A program made the translations under genes and the position numbers. Positions 33,170 to 40,464 of a stretch of DNA of 40,464 bases are shown piece by piece; positions within the stretch are counted from its first letter, which is position 1, and every line of letters begins with the position of its first letter. The notes under the pieces were generated by a model that worked only from the letters and a program-made list of their open reading frames with translations, was not told where the DNA came from and made no database searches. The stretch comes from Methylococcaceae bacterium (lineage in GTDB: Bacteria; Pseudomonadota; Gammaproteobacteria; Methylococcales; Methylomonadaceae), in assembly GCA_021647145.1 (NCBI GenBank), contig JAKIVF010000014.1, forward strand, positions 1 to 40,464, given 5' to 3'.

Positions 33170-34027
33170 TTACCCAAAAGTATTACAACCTTGTATTGTT
33201 CCATCTAGCAAACCTTGTTTAAACCATTTCACTCTCTGCTTTGAAGAGCCGTGAGTAAACGATTCAGGAGAGGCATAACCTCTCGCCTCTTTCTGTAGAC
33301 GGTCATCACCAATTGCACTGGCTGCATTTAAAGCCTCCTCAATATCACCCGTTTCAAGAATACGTTTTGCTTTTTCTGTATGATGTGCCCAAACGCCTGC
33401 AAAACAATCAGCCTGTAGTTCTAGCCTAACAGACAGTTGATTACCTTCTACTTGACCTACGGCTTGCTGTGCTTTTCGGACTTTACCCGAAATACCCAGT
33501 AATGTCTGGACATGATGGCCTACTTCATGAGCAATCACATAAGCCTGAGCAAAATCGCCAGGCGCATTATGGTTATTTTTTAATTGTCGATAAAACCCAA
33601 GATCAATATAAATTTTATTATCACCAGGGCAATAAAAAGGCCCCATTGCTGCTTCAGCATGCCCACATGCCGAACTAATAGAGTCAGTAAATAACACCAA
33701 ATTAGGCTCTTGGTAACGCAAACCTTGTTGTTGAAACAAGCTATTCCAAGCATCTTCTGTATCAGCTAAAACAACCCCTGTATATTGGGCTAATTGCTGC
33801 TGTTCCTCAGTTGGCTGATAATTTGAATTTTGTGTTGTAGAACTACTTTGCCCTCCAAGCCCCTCCATAAGACTCAATACAATTTTTGGATTAACCCCAA
33901 AATACATTGCTCCCAGTGTCACTAAAATAACACCTAAACCTCCGATTTTTTTACCCCCACCAGAGACTCCAGCCTCTGCTCTTCTATCTTCAATATTTCG
34001 ACTAACTCTTCGATTACGCCATTTCAT
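33170..34027 (-). CDS. ypfJ: YpfJ family neutral zinc metallopeptidase
   Basis: A 285-residue membrane-anchored protein. It has a basic N-terminus, one hydrophobic helix (about 28-50) and an exported domain with the zinc-binding HEVGHH (HExxH) in YVIAHEVGHHVQTLLG, then QADCFAGVWAHH with the third ligand region. The end has SHGSSKQR-like TAGS (SFTHGSSKQRVKWFKQG). The family is widespread and its substrate is unknown. Confidence 0.9.
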   Translation of the reverse strand: MKWRNRRVSRNIEDRRAEAGVSGGGKKIGGLGVILVTLGAMYFGVNPKIVLSLMEGLGGQSSSTTQNSNYQPTEEQQQLAQYTGVVLADTEDAWNSLFQQQGLRYQEPNLVLFTDSISSACGHAEAAMGPFYCPGDNKIYIDLGFYRQLKNNHNAPGDFAQAYVIAHEVGHHVQTLLGISGKVRKAQQAVGQVEGNQLSVRLELQADCFAGVWAHHTEKAKRILETGDIEEALNAASAIGDDRLQKEARGYASPESFTHGSSKQRVKWFKQGLLDGTIQGCNTFG

Positions 34028-34356
34028 GCGACTATACCTGCTTTAATAAATTAATAAATTTCTTTAGGAAGCGTACTTGAATAGTATCCAATCCTACTTT
34101 TCCCTAAAGCATAAAAATGCTAAAGACATTTTATTCTTCTGGTTTTAACTCTATAAACTACTATTTTCTTAGAACAAATCATTCCTTACAAAAACTTAGA
34201 ATTACTATTATCTTCTACTAGTTATAACATCTAACACCGTTTCACTGGATACCATAATAAGCTCGTCTTTTAAGTTTCTTTCTTTTAGCAAAAGGCGCGA
34301 GGGCGGAATCTCCTATCTCTTAGGTAGTCCGTGTAAACTTTATGATACTCATTAAA
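34028..34356. other. Gene-free stretch downstream of the small membrane protein
   Basis: No gene seen. Short imperfect palindromes occur, for example CCTATCTCTTAGG near 34310. The stretch should contain the ypfJ promoter on the minus strand. Confidence 0.4.
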
Positions 34357-34767
34357 CTAAAATTCGGTTACACCACTGAAATACTCTGATAAGTCTATAT
34401 CTACAAGCCATCCATCTTTACCCGTTCTTTCGACAACAACAAAAATCTTTTGTTGTCCCTTCTTAAGCTCTTGTTTTCCATCTTCTTTAAAACCATTACG
34501 TAAAAAATACTCCCTTATATGGTTTTTTATCACCTCTTCCTCTTCTATCGTTAATATTTTCACTCCGATAATTAGAGGTTTTGGCCCATCTTCACTATCG
34601 TAATAGTAATTTTCAACTATCCCAATACTAGTTAGCTCTTTATCTTTTAGAAGGTCCGGAACTAAAAGAAAACTTTCAACCGACTTTGGCGGTATTATTT
34701 TTCCTTCTGAAAAGGATAGCTTCAGGTAATAAATGCCACCAAACAAAACAATTACAAAAAAAAGCAA
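34357..34767 (-). CDS. Small membrane-anchored protein of unknown function
   Basis: A 136-residue product with an N-terminal hydrophobic segment (LFFVIVLFGGIYYLKL) and a soluble domain containing LTIEEEEVIKNHIREYFLRNGF and KKGQQKIFVVVERTGKDGWLVDIDL. I do not recognise it. The only in-frame start is TTG directly after a stop; an ATG 13 bases upstream (at about 34780) reads into the same helix in another frame across a run of eight T. The gene may therefore have lost or gained one base there. It follows the broken gene at 34826-35467 by about 60 bases, likely in one operon. Confidence 0.55.
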   Translation of the reverse strand: MLFFVIVLFGGIYYLKLSFSEGKIIPPKSVESFLLVPDLLKDKELTSIGIVENYYYDSEDGPKPLIIGVKILTIEEEEVIKNHIREYFLRNGFKEDGKQELKKGQQKIFVVVERTGKDGWLVDIDLSEYFSGVTEF

Positions 34768-34825
34768 GTAAACTTACCATTTTTATAAGTTTATTTTTCA
34801 AACCGACTTCTCTTTACCTATACCA

Positions 34826-35467
34826 TTACGGCTTTTCTTCAAACAAAATTTCATTTTTAGCCGGTATAATTGTATTCAAAAACCATGGGGTTTGTGCACA
34901 CACGGAGGCCTCCAGAATTTGGACTTGGGGGGTATAGATATGGAGCAAATTCTCGATTTTTATTTTCTCCAACAGAACCATATGTATCCCAGATATATAA
35001 TGCGGTCTCTTTTGATACGGGTTCACATAGTTGAATATAATCTGTATTCGGGTCTACCGCCCTATAAAAACCAATAAGATTAGAAACAAGATCTTCTGCG
35101 CTATAGCCACTATTTAGGAATCGTCCAAAGAACCAGTTATTTTGAAGGCTCTCAAACTCACGAGAGACATCCATAAATATTGAAAAAGCTATGGATTTCA
35201 TTTCGCTTCGATTCAGACCTTTTTTTATAGTATATCTTTTCCTGATTACCCCCCTATTCCTCCTTTCCGCATCCATTGAGAATATTCCAGCTTATGATTT
35301 TCATTCCCGACCCCATGGTTCTGAATATTTATATCTTGCCATAAACCATTAGCCCCATCAGGTCTTGCATGACCTAAATCTACCCAGCCACATTGTTTAG
35401 TATAAACAAGCCTTTTTCTACTGCCAGTAGCTTGATTACCCTCAATAATATCTTCTCTGTTACTCAT
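34826..35467 (-). pseudogene. Conserved protein gene broken by two frameshifts
   Basis: Three overlapping frames read as one protein. Part 1 begins MSNREDIIEG and includes YTKQCGWVDLGHARPDGA to a stop at 35246. Part 2 continues RKRYTIKKGLNRSEMKS, WFFGRFLNSGYSAEDLVSNL and IGFYRAVDPN; part 3 ends LNTIIPAKNEILFEEKP at 34826. The first break is in a G6 tract near 35256: one more G restores the frame. The second lies near 34890-34910. The GHAR and SAEDLVSNLIG blocks suggest an enzyme-like domain with a distant likeness to DUF4056, which is unproven. It may be a pseudogene, a switchable gene or a sequencing artefact. Confidence 0.7.
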
Positions 35468-35749
35468 TAACTGACTCTATTAATTCTAATCATTTTAAAT
35501 AACAATTAGCATGCAAAAATCGCCAACCGTTCTAAACATCCACTTTCCATCCTATCACAACACATTCATTTCTTGAATAATTGCTTGAATTCGATTACTT
35601 ATTCATTCATGATAGAATATCGGCTATTTGAAACACTTCATAACGGTCACGAAACACGAAAGTAGATTATTTAGCCATTTTTTACTTTTTTCCTTCCATT
35701 ACACAAATGAATTCACAACCATTTTCTCTTACACTTGTTTACCAGAGAT
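35468..35749. other. Promoter region between the broken gene and rapA
   Basis: No gene. The stretch is AT-rich with several short direct repeats of ATTCATT near 35565-35610 and should hold divergent promoters; I cannot fix -35/-10 boxes with confidence. Confidence 0.35.
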
Positions 35750-38530
35750 ATGAATAATTTTCTCCCCGGCCAACGCTGGATCAGTAACACCGAATCTGAA
35801 CTGGGTTTAGGTCTAATTTTAGAAGTAGATTTTAACCGCGTTTCTGTTTTGTTTTTAGCTACTGGTGATAAACGAATCTATGCAAAAGATAACGCTCCCT
35901 TAACTCGCGCTTTGTTTTCAATCAATGATGTCATTGAGTCAACAGAAAACATCAAAATATCAGTTAAAGAAATTTTAGACAATAAAGGATTAATCACTTA
36001 TAAAGGTGTTAATGAAACCGGCGCTGAAGTTATTTTAGATGAAATTGATTTAAACCATCATATTCAATTCAACAAACCACAGGATCGTTTATTTACCGGC
36101 CAGCTTGATCCATCCGCCTGGTTTTTATTGCGTTATGAAACTTGGCGTAGACAACAATTACACCAGAAATCTACAGTAAAAGGTTTACAAGGAGCAAGAG
36201 CCTCCCTAATTGCACATCAACTGTATATTGCTCACGAAGCAGCCAATCGATTTGAACCTCGTATTATGCTTGCGGATGAAGTTGGCTTAGGAAAAACAAT
36301 TGAAGCAGGATTGACTCTTCAACATCGACTCATTAATGGTCTGAGCCAACGATTGTTAATTATTGTTCCTGAAAGTTTATTACATCAGTGGTTAGTTGAA
36401 ATGCTCAGACGCTTTAATCTGACCTTTAGCATCTTTGACGAAGATCGCTGTTTAGCAACCATTGAAGAAAACCCATTTACCACTGAGCAATTTGTTCTTT
36501 GCTCTCAAAGCTTTTTTTCCAATAATCCGTTACGCCAACAGCAAGTTCTTGAGGCAGGCTGGGATATGCTAGTCGTAGATGAGGCTCATCATCTTGAATG
36601 GAATGAAAAAAACCCAAGTGCTGACTATCTATTTATTGAACAATTATCTAATGCAATACCCGGGTTAATCTTACTAACAGCAACACCTGAACAGTTAGGC
36701 AAAAAAAGTCATTTTGCCCGACTAAGATTACTTGACCCTGATCGGTTTTATCACTTTGATCAATTTTTAGCAGAAGAAGCTCAATTTGAGCCCATTGCTC
36801 ATGCAGCCAAACTATTAATTTCAGGTAAAAATGTAAGTGACAAAGAGAAAATAACTCTCAAAGAACTACTCAAACAAGAGAATGTAGATTCTTTATTATC
36901 TGATTTAAATAATAAAAATAAATCTGACATTGCCAGAGAAGAGTTAATTAACCTGCTTTTAGACCATCATGGAACAGGCAGGATTTTATTTAGAAATTCC
37001 CGTCAAACAGTTCAAGGATTTCCTGACAGAGAAAGCTATGGCTACCCTCTAAAAGGAGATTCTGATAAAGCCTCCAATATGGAAAATAATCTCTATTTTC
37101 TATGGCTGCTACAAAAGCTAAGTGAGTTACAAGAGTCTGGAGAAAAAGCATTACTAATCTGTCACCAAGCCGAAACCGTTATTCAATTAGAACAAACATT
37201 AAAAAACCGAAAAGGTATTGCTACAGCAGTTTTTCACGAAGGGATGTCAATTATTGAAAGAGATAGAGCCGCAGCTTATTTTTCTGATGATGAAAGCACC
37301 GTCCCTTTACTCATTTGTTCTGAAATAGGATCAGAAGGGCGAAACTTCCAATTTGTTCATCATTTAATTTTGTTTGATTTACCAACAAACCCAGATTTAT
37401 TACAACAACGTATTGGCCGATTAGATCGTATTGGGCAAAAAAATGTCATTCAAATTCACATTCCTTATTTACTAAATTCACCTCAACATGTTCTTTATCG
37501 TTGGTATGAAGAAGGGTTCAATGCTTTTCAACATAATTGCTCTGCTGCCGCCCAAGTTGCCAGTGAATTAAATGAGGAATTGGTGGGCCTGCTAGAAGAG
37601 CCTCATTATGAAGCCATTGATATATTTATTTCTAAAACCCAGCAGCTAAATCAAGCCATAGAACTTGAAATGCTTAATGGTCGAGACCAGCTATTAGAGT
37701 TAAACTCCTGTCGACAAGAACAAGCTCAAGACCTAATCGAGCAATTACGCACTATTGATAATGACAATTCTTTATGGCCTTATATGGAATCATTATTTGA
37801 CTGTTATGGTGTGGACTCTGAATATCATTCTAAAGACTGTTATATTCTTAAACCCAGTGAAAACCTACGCATTTCTTATTTCCCCATGGTGCCAGAAGAT
37901 GGTATTACAGTGACTGTTGATCGCAATATTGCTCTTGTTCGAGAGGATATGCTTTTTATTTCTCAGGAACACCCTATGGTGATAACAGCTATGGATCTAG
38001 TCTTATCCAGCGAAACAGGAAATTCGACCATTAGTGTGATTAAACATCCAGACCTTAAGACGGGGCTATTCTTACTTGAGCTTTTATTTATTGTTGAATG
38101 TAGTGCGCCTTCGGAATTAAAAATCGGTCGCTTTTTACCTCACACCCCAATTAGAATTTTAATAGATCAAAACAATCATAATCTGAGCGAAATTATCGAC
38201 CACCGAAGCCTGATTGAAACAGGCGATAAGTTTGACAAAGACCAAATTGTTAGTTTTTTAAGTAGTCAACGTGAACACATAACTAACATGATAAAAACAG
38301 CAGAAAAAACGGCTATTGGAACAATGAGGGAATTAGTTAATGACGGTAATAGCCAAATGATGGAGACGATTTCTTCCGAAATCAAACGATTGGTTAGGTT
38401 AAAAAAAATCAACCCAAGTATAAAAGAAGAGGAAATTAAACAATTAAAAGAAACTGTTTTTCTCTCAAAGAATAATATAAAACAATCTCAGTTAAGATTA
38501 GATGCAATAAGATTCATTATTACTAATTAA
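35750..38530 (+). CDS. rapA: RNA polymerase-associated protein RapA
   Basis: RapA is a SWI2/SNF2-type ATPase that recycles stalled RNA polymerase. The 926-residue protein opens NNFLPGQRWISNTESELGLG as in RapA. Helicase motifs in order: LADEVGLGKTIEAGL (Walker A), VVDEAHHLEW (DEAH), LLTATPEQLG, and in the second lobe SEIGSEGRNFQFVHHLI and LLQQRIGRLDRIGQ. The ATG at 35750 is preferred to an upstream TTG because it gives the family N-terminus. The length is slightly below E. coli RapA and nothing is missing. Confidence 0.95.
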   Translation: MNNFLPGQRWISNTESELGLGLILEVDFNRVSVLFLATGDKRIYAKDNAPLTRALFSINDVIESTENIKISVKEILDNKGLITYKGVNETGAEVILDEIDLNHHIQFNKPQDRLFTGQLDPSAWFLLRYETWRRQQLHQKSTVKGLQGARASLIAHQLYIAHEAANRFEPRIMLADEVGLGKTIEAGLTLQHRLINGLSQRLLIIVPESLLHQWLVEMLRRFNLTFSIFDEDRCLATIEENPFTTEQFVLCSQSFFSNNPLRQQQVLEAGWDMLVVDEAHHLEWNEKNPSADYLFIEQLSNAIPGLILLTATPEQLGKKSHFARLRLLDPDRFYHFDQFLAEEAQFEPIAHAAKLLISGKNVSDKEKITLKELLKQENVDSLLSDLNNKNKSDIAREELINLLLDHHGTGRILFRNSRQTVQGFPDRESYGYPLKGDSDKASNMENNLYFLWLLQKLSELQESGEKALLICHQAETVIQLEQTLKNRKGIATAVFHEGMSIIERDRAAAYFSDDESTVPLLICSEIGSEGRNFQFVHHLILFDLPTNPDLLQQRIGRLDRIGQKNVIQIHIPYLLNSPQHVLYRWYEEGFNAFQHNCSAAAQVASELNEELVGLLEEPHYEAIDIFISKTQQLNQAIELEMLNGRDQLLELNSCRQEQAQDLIEQLRTIDNDNSLWPYMESLFDCYGVDSEYHSKDCYILKPSENLRISYFPMVPEDGITVTVDRNIALVREDMLFISQEHPMVITAMDLVLSSETGNSTISVIKHPDLKTGLFLLELLFIVECSAPSELKIGRFLPHTPIRILIDQNNHNLSEIIDHRSLIETGDKFDKDQIVSFLSSQREHITNMIKTAEKTAIGTMRELVNDGNSQMMETISSEIKRLVRLKKINPSIKEEEIKQLKETVFLSKNNIKQSQLRLDAIRFIITN

Positions 38531-38669
38531 AGGGTACTTCTATTAATTGATGAATAGAAAAACAGAACCCTCTAAAAAGCTGCTAAGTTTATCGCATTAA
38601 TGCATTGTTAATATAAATAGATTTAGGCAACTGGAAACTCCTAAGTCCGAAATTCTTAAAACCTACATT

Positions 38670-40004
38670 ATGCTTGAAGACATTTTTCCCAAATCAAATA
38701 TTTCAATCAGAGATAATTTAAGATGGCTTTTTATTCTGAGAAATTTGATGATTTTAAGCGAATCAATCCTTATTTTCATTTCTTTCTATGCACTTCATAT
38801 AGACTTACCCCAAGAACAACTTTGGCTAGTGCTTTTTTCAATCTGTGCTGTCAATCTATATACATGGATGCGTTTACAAACGGATGAGCCAGTCACTGAA
38901 TTAGAAATTTTTTCTCAGATTTCAATTGATGTGTTAGCTCTTGGTGCCTTGCTTTATTTAACAGGAGGAGCCTCTAACCCTATTGTCTGGGTATTTCTAT
39001 TACCCCTCATTCTTACAGCAATTATGCTTCCACAGGCTTATGCCTGGAATATGGTAATTCTAACTTGCTGTACGTACACTATTTTGATCGCTTTTAACAT
39101 ACCATTACCCGCAATTGAGCCTCATTTACCCGAGCCTCACTTAGTCGATCACCCAGAACTACAACACTATTTACATTCGGTACAAGACCTAAATTATTTT
39201 AATTTACATATTTTTGGCATGTGGTTTGGATTTGTTTTTAGTGCAGGGCTGGTTGCCTTTTTTGTTGCTAAGTTGTCAAAAACATTAAGAGAACGAGAAC
39301 GTAGTCTTGCTGATGCAAGAGAAGATGCATTACGTGATGAACGTGTTGTTTCTTTAGGCACATTAGCAGCCAGTGCGGCTCACGATATGGGAACACCATT
39401 AGGCACTATGGCAATCGTTGTACATGAAATGAAACTAGACTACCCAAAAAATCGATTTCTAGATTTACATAATAAAATGGACATTATGAGTCAACAAATT
39501 GACAGGTGTAAACAAGCACTTTCTGTGCTTTCTGAATCTGCTGGTGAAATGCGAGCAGAATCAGGAAAACTAATGCTTGTTATTAACTATATTGATGAGG
39601 TTCTCAACCAATGGAGAGCACATAACACAACAACAAAACTAAATTTAAGCATCTCACCAACTATTAATACAAATGCCAGGATTATTGCAGACAGAACATT
39701 AACTCACTCAATTATCAACATATTAAATAATGCAGCTGAAGTTTCACCACTAAACATGGGACTTGATTTTATAGCTGATTGGAATGACCGGCTCCTGTTT
39801 TTAAAAATAAGAGATTTTGGACCTGGTTTTCCAGATGAAATTATTAAATTTGCAGGTAAACAACCTGTTGTTAGTGGTAAGCAAGGACTTGGAGTTGGCT
39901 TATTTCTTACTTATTCCACTATTAGCCATTTAGGCGGTAAAATAGAATTTTCTAATACTGTGTCTGGCGGAGCATGCGTTAGAATCAATCTTCCTTTAAC
40001 TTAA
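38670..40004 (+). CDS. regB: Redox sensor histidine kinase, RegB/PrrB type
   Basis: A 444-residue membrane kinase with about six N-terminal helices (about 20-215). GGASNPIVWVFLLPL matches the quinone-sensing loop of RegB. The H box LGTLAASAAHDMGTPLGTM (histidine about 239) and the cysteine in QIDRCKQALSVL, which occupies the place of the redox-active cysteine of RegB, are kept. ATP-binding segments include IINILNNAAEVSP, IRDFGPGFPDE and GKQGLGVGLFLT. It is followed by regA after 15 bases. RegBA normally tunes respiration and carbon metabolism to redox state. Confidence 0.9.
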   Translation: MLEDIFPKSNISIRDNLRWLFILRNLMILSESILIFISFYALHIDLPQEQLWLVLFSICAVNLYTWMRLQTDEPVTELEIFSQISIDVLALGALLYLTGGASNPIVWVFLLPLILTAIMLPQAYAWNMVILTCCTYTILIAFNIPLPAIEPHLPEPHLVDHPELQHYLHSVQDLNYFNLHIFGMWFGFVFSAGLVAFFVAKLSKTLRERERSLADAREDALRDERVVSLGTLAASAAHDMGTPLGTMAIVVHEMKLDYPKNRFLDLHNKMDIMSQQIDRCKQALSVLSESAGEMRAESGKLMLVINYIDEVLNQWRAHNTTTKLNLSISPTINTNARIIADRTLTHSIINILNNAAEVSPLNMGLDFIADWNDRLLFLKIRDFGPGFPDEIIKFAGKQPVVSGKQGLGVGLFLTYSTISHLGGKIEFSNTVSGGACVRINLPLT

Positions 40005-40019
40005 GGAGTAAAACAACCT

Positions 40020-40464
40020 ATGACCAAAGCTAAAATAGACAAACCAAACCTGCTATTGGTTGATGACGACGAAATTTTTTGTTCTGTTCTTAAGCCCGCT
40101 TTAGAAAAGAGAAACTTTCAAGTTAGCGTTGCGAATGATGTCAACCAAGGCATTCTTCTAGCAGAGCAAACTGAACCTGAATATGCAGTGATTGATTTAC
40201 GTATTGGCTTTGATTCTGGCCTGGAAATGGTTAAAACACTAATATCCCTAGATGATAATACTCAAATTATTATGCTTACCGGTTTTGCCAGTATTGCTAC
40301 TGCAGTAGAAGCTATAAAACTTGGAGCAATACATTACCTAACCAAACCTGCTAATGCTGATGAAATAGTTAATGCCTTATTTAAAAACGAAGGTGACTCA
40401 TCCATTTCAATCAATCAGAACCCGCTCTCTGTAAAACGACTAGAATGGGAACATTTACAAAAAG
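40020..40464 (+). CDS. regA: Response regulator, RegA/PrrA/ActR type (cut by window edge)
   Basis: The first 148 codons of a gene that leaves the window. The receiver domain has the acidic LLVDDDE, the phospho-acceptor aspartate in AVIDLRIGFDSGLEMV (about 60), MLTGFASIATAVEAIKLGA and the lysine in YLTKPANADE. The linker toward the HTH (PLSVKRLEWEHLQK) is the RegA hallmark before its Fis-type DNA-binding helix. AAGGAG precedes the ATG by 12 bases. It is the cognate partner of regB. Confidence 0.9.
   Translation, partial: MTKAKIDKPNLLLVDDDEIFCSVLKPALEKRNFQVSVANDVNQGILLAEQTEPEYAVIDLRIGFDSGLEMVKTLISLDDNTQIIMLTGFASIATAVEAIKLGAIHYLTKPANADEIVNALFKNEGDSSISINQNPLSVKRLEWEHLQK

Noticed and set aside
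38538..38559. TTCTATT/AATAGAA hairpin after rapA as terminator
   Set aside because: The stem is only A:T rich apart from one pair and no T tract follows, so it is too weak to call.
1..40464. CRISPR array, tRNA or rRNA genes
   Set aside because: No regularly spaced direct repeats and no cloverleaf or rRNA motifs were found on either strand.

Overview
This AT-rich window reads as chromosomal DNA of a motile gammaproteobacterium. The evidence is the gene order rpmF-plsX-fabH-fabD-fabG-acpP-fabF-pabC-mltG-tmk-holB-pilZ, a Na+-type PomA/PomB stator pair, a RapA polymerase-recycling ATPase, an RstA/RstB-type two-component system beside DUF3019 and MipA/OmpV genes, and a RegB/RegA redox pair. A split YeeE/YedE sulfur-compound transporter and RegBA would fit a sulfur- or C1-metabolising lineage, but I cannot name a genus from the sequence.

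Layout. 1-3480 (minus): pomA-pomB, a long PilZ protein with a helical insertion, birA, and the first 37 codons of coaX. 3600-6500: a class V aminotransferase, a small secreted protein, an IS4-like inverted-repeat remnant, and the two YeeE/YedE halves. 6660-8560: a DUF2380/DUF3280-like secreted protein, then a complete IS1595-type insertion with an exact 8-bp target duplication and a deleted transposase, beside the relic of a LuxR-type response regulator. 8547-19682 (minus): tatD, then one long run of DNA replication, envelope and fatty-acid synthesis genes headed by yceD-rpmF.

20230-30300 is an accessory stretch. It holds two large secreted proteins of unknown function separated by decayed transposase fragments, the mipA-DUF3019-rstA-rstB operon with a hexanucleotide repeat inside the kinase, a tandem duplicate of a small secreted protein, and a long perfect hairpin. 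30394-34027: PilZ-queD-DUF1249 (minus), trpS (plus) and a YpfJ-type metallopeptidase (minus). 34357-35467 (minus) carries a small membrane-anchored protein downstream of a gene broken by two frameshifts, one in a G tract. 35750-40464 (plus): rapA, regB and the start of regA.

The fatty-acid genes supply malonyl-ACP transfer, initiation, condensation and reduction for phospholipid synthesis; tmk and holB serve DNA synthesis. Three PilZ proteins point to c-di-GMP control of motility or surface behaviour. The two sensor kinases respond to envelope conditions (RstB type) and quinone/redox state (RegB type). No tRNA, rRNA or CRISPR array was seen. Function assignments rest on motif recognition by eye; no database search was run.
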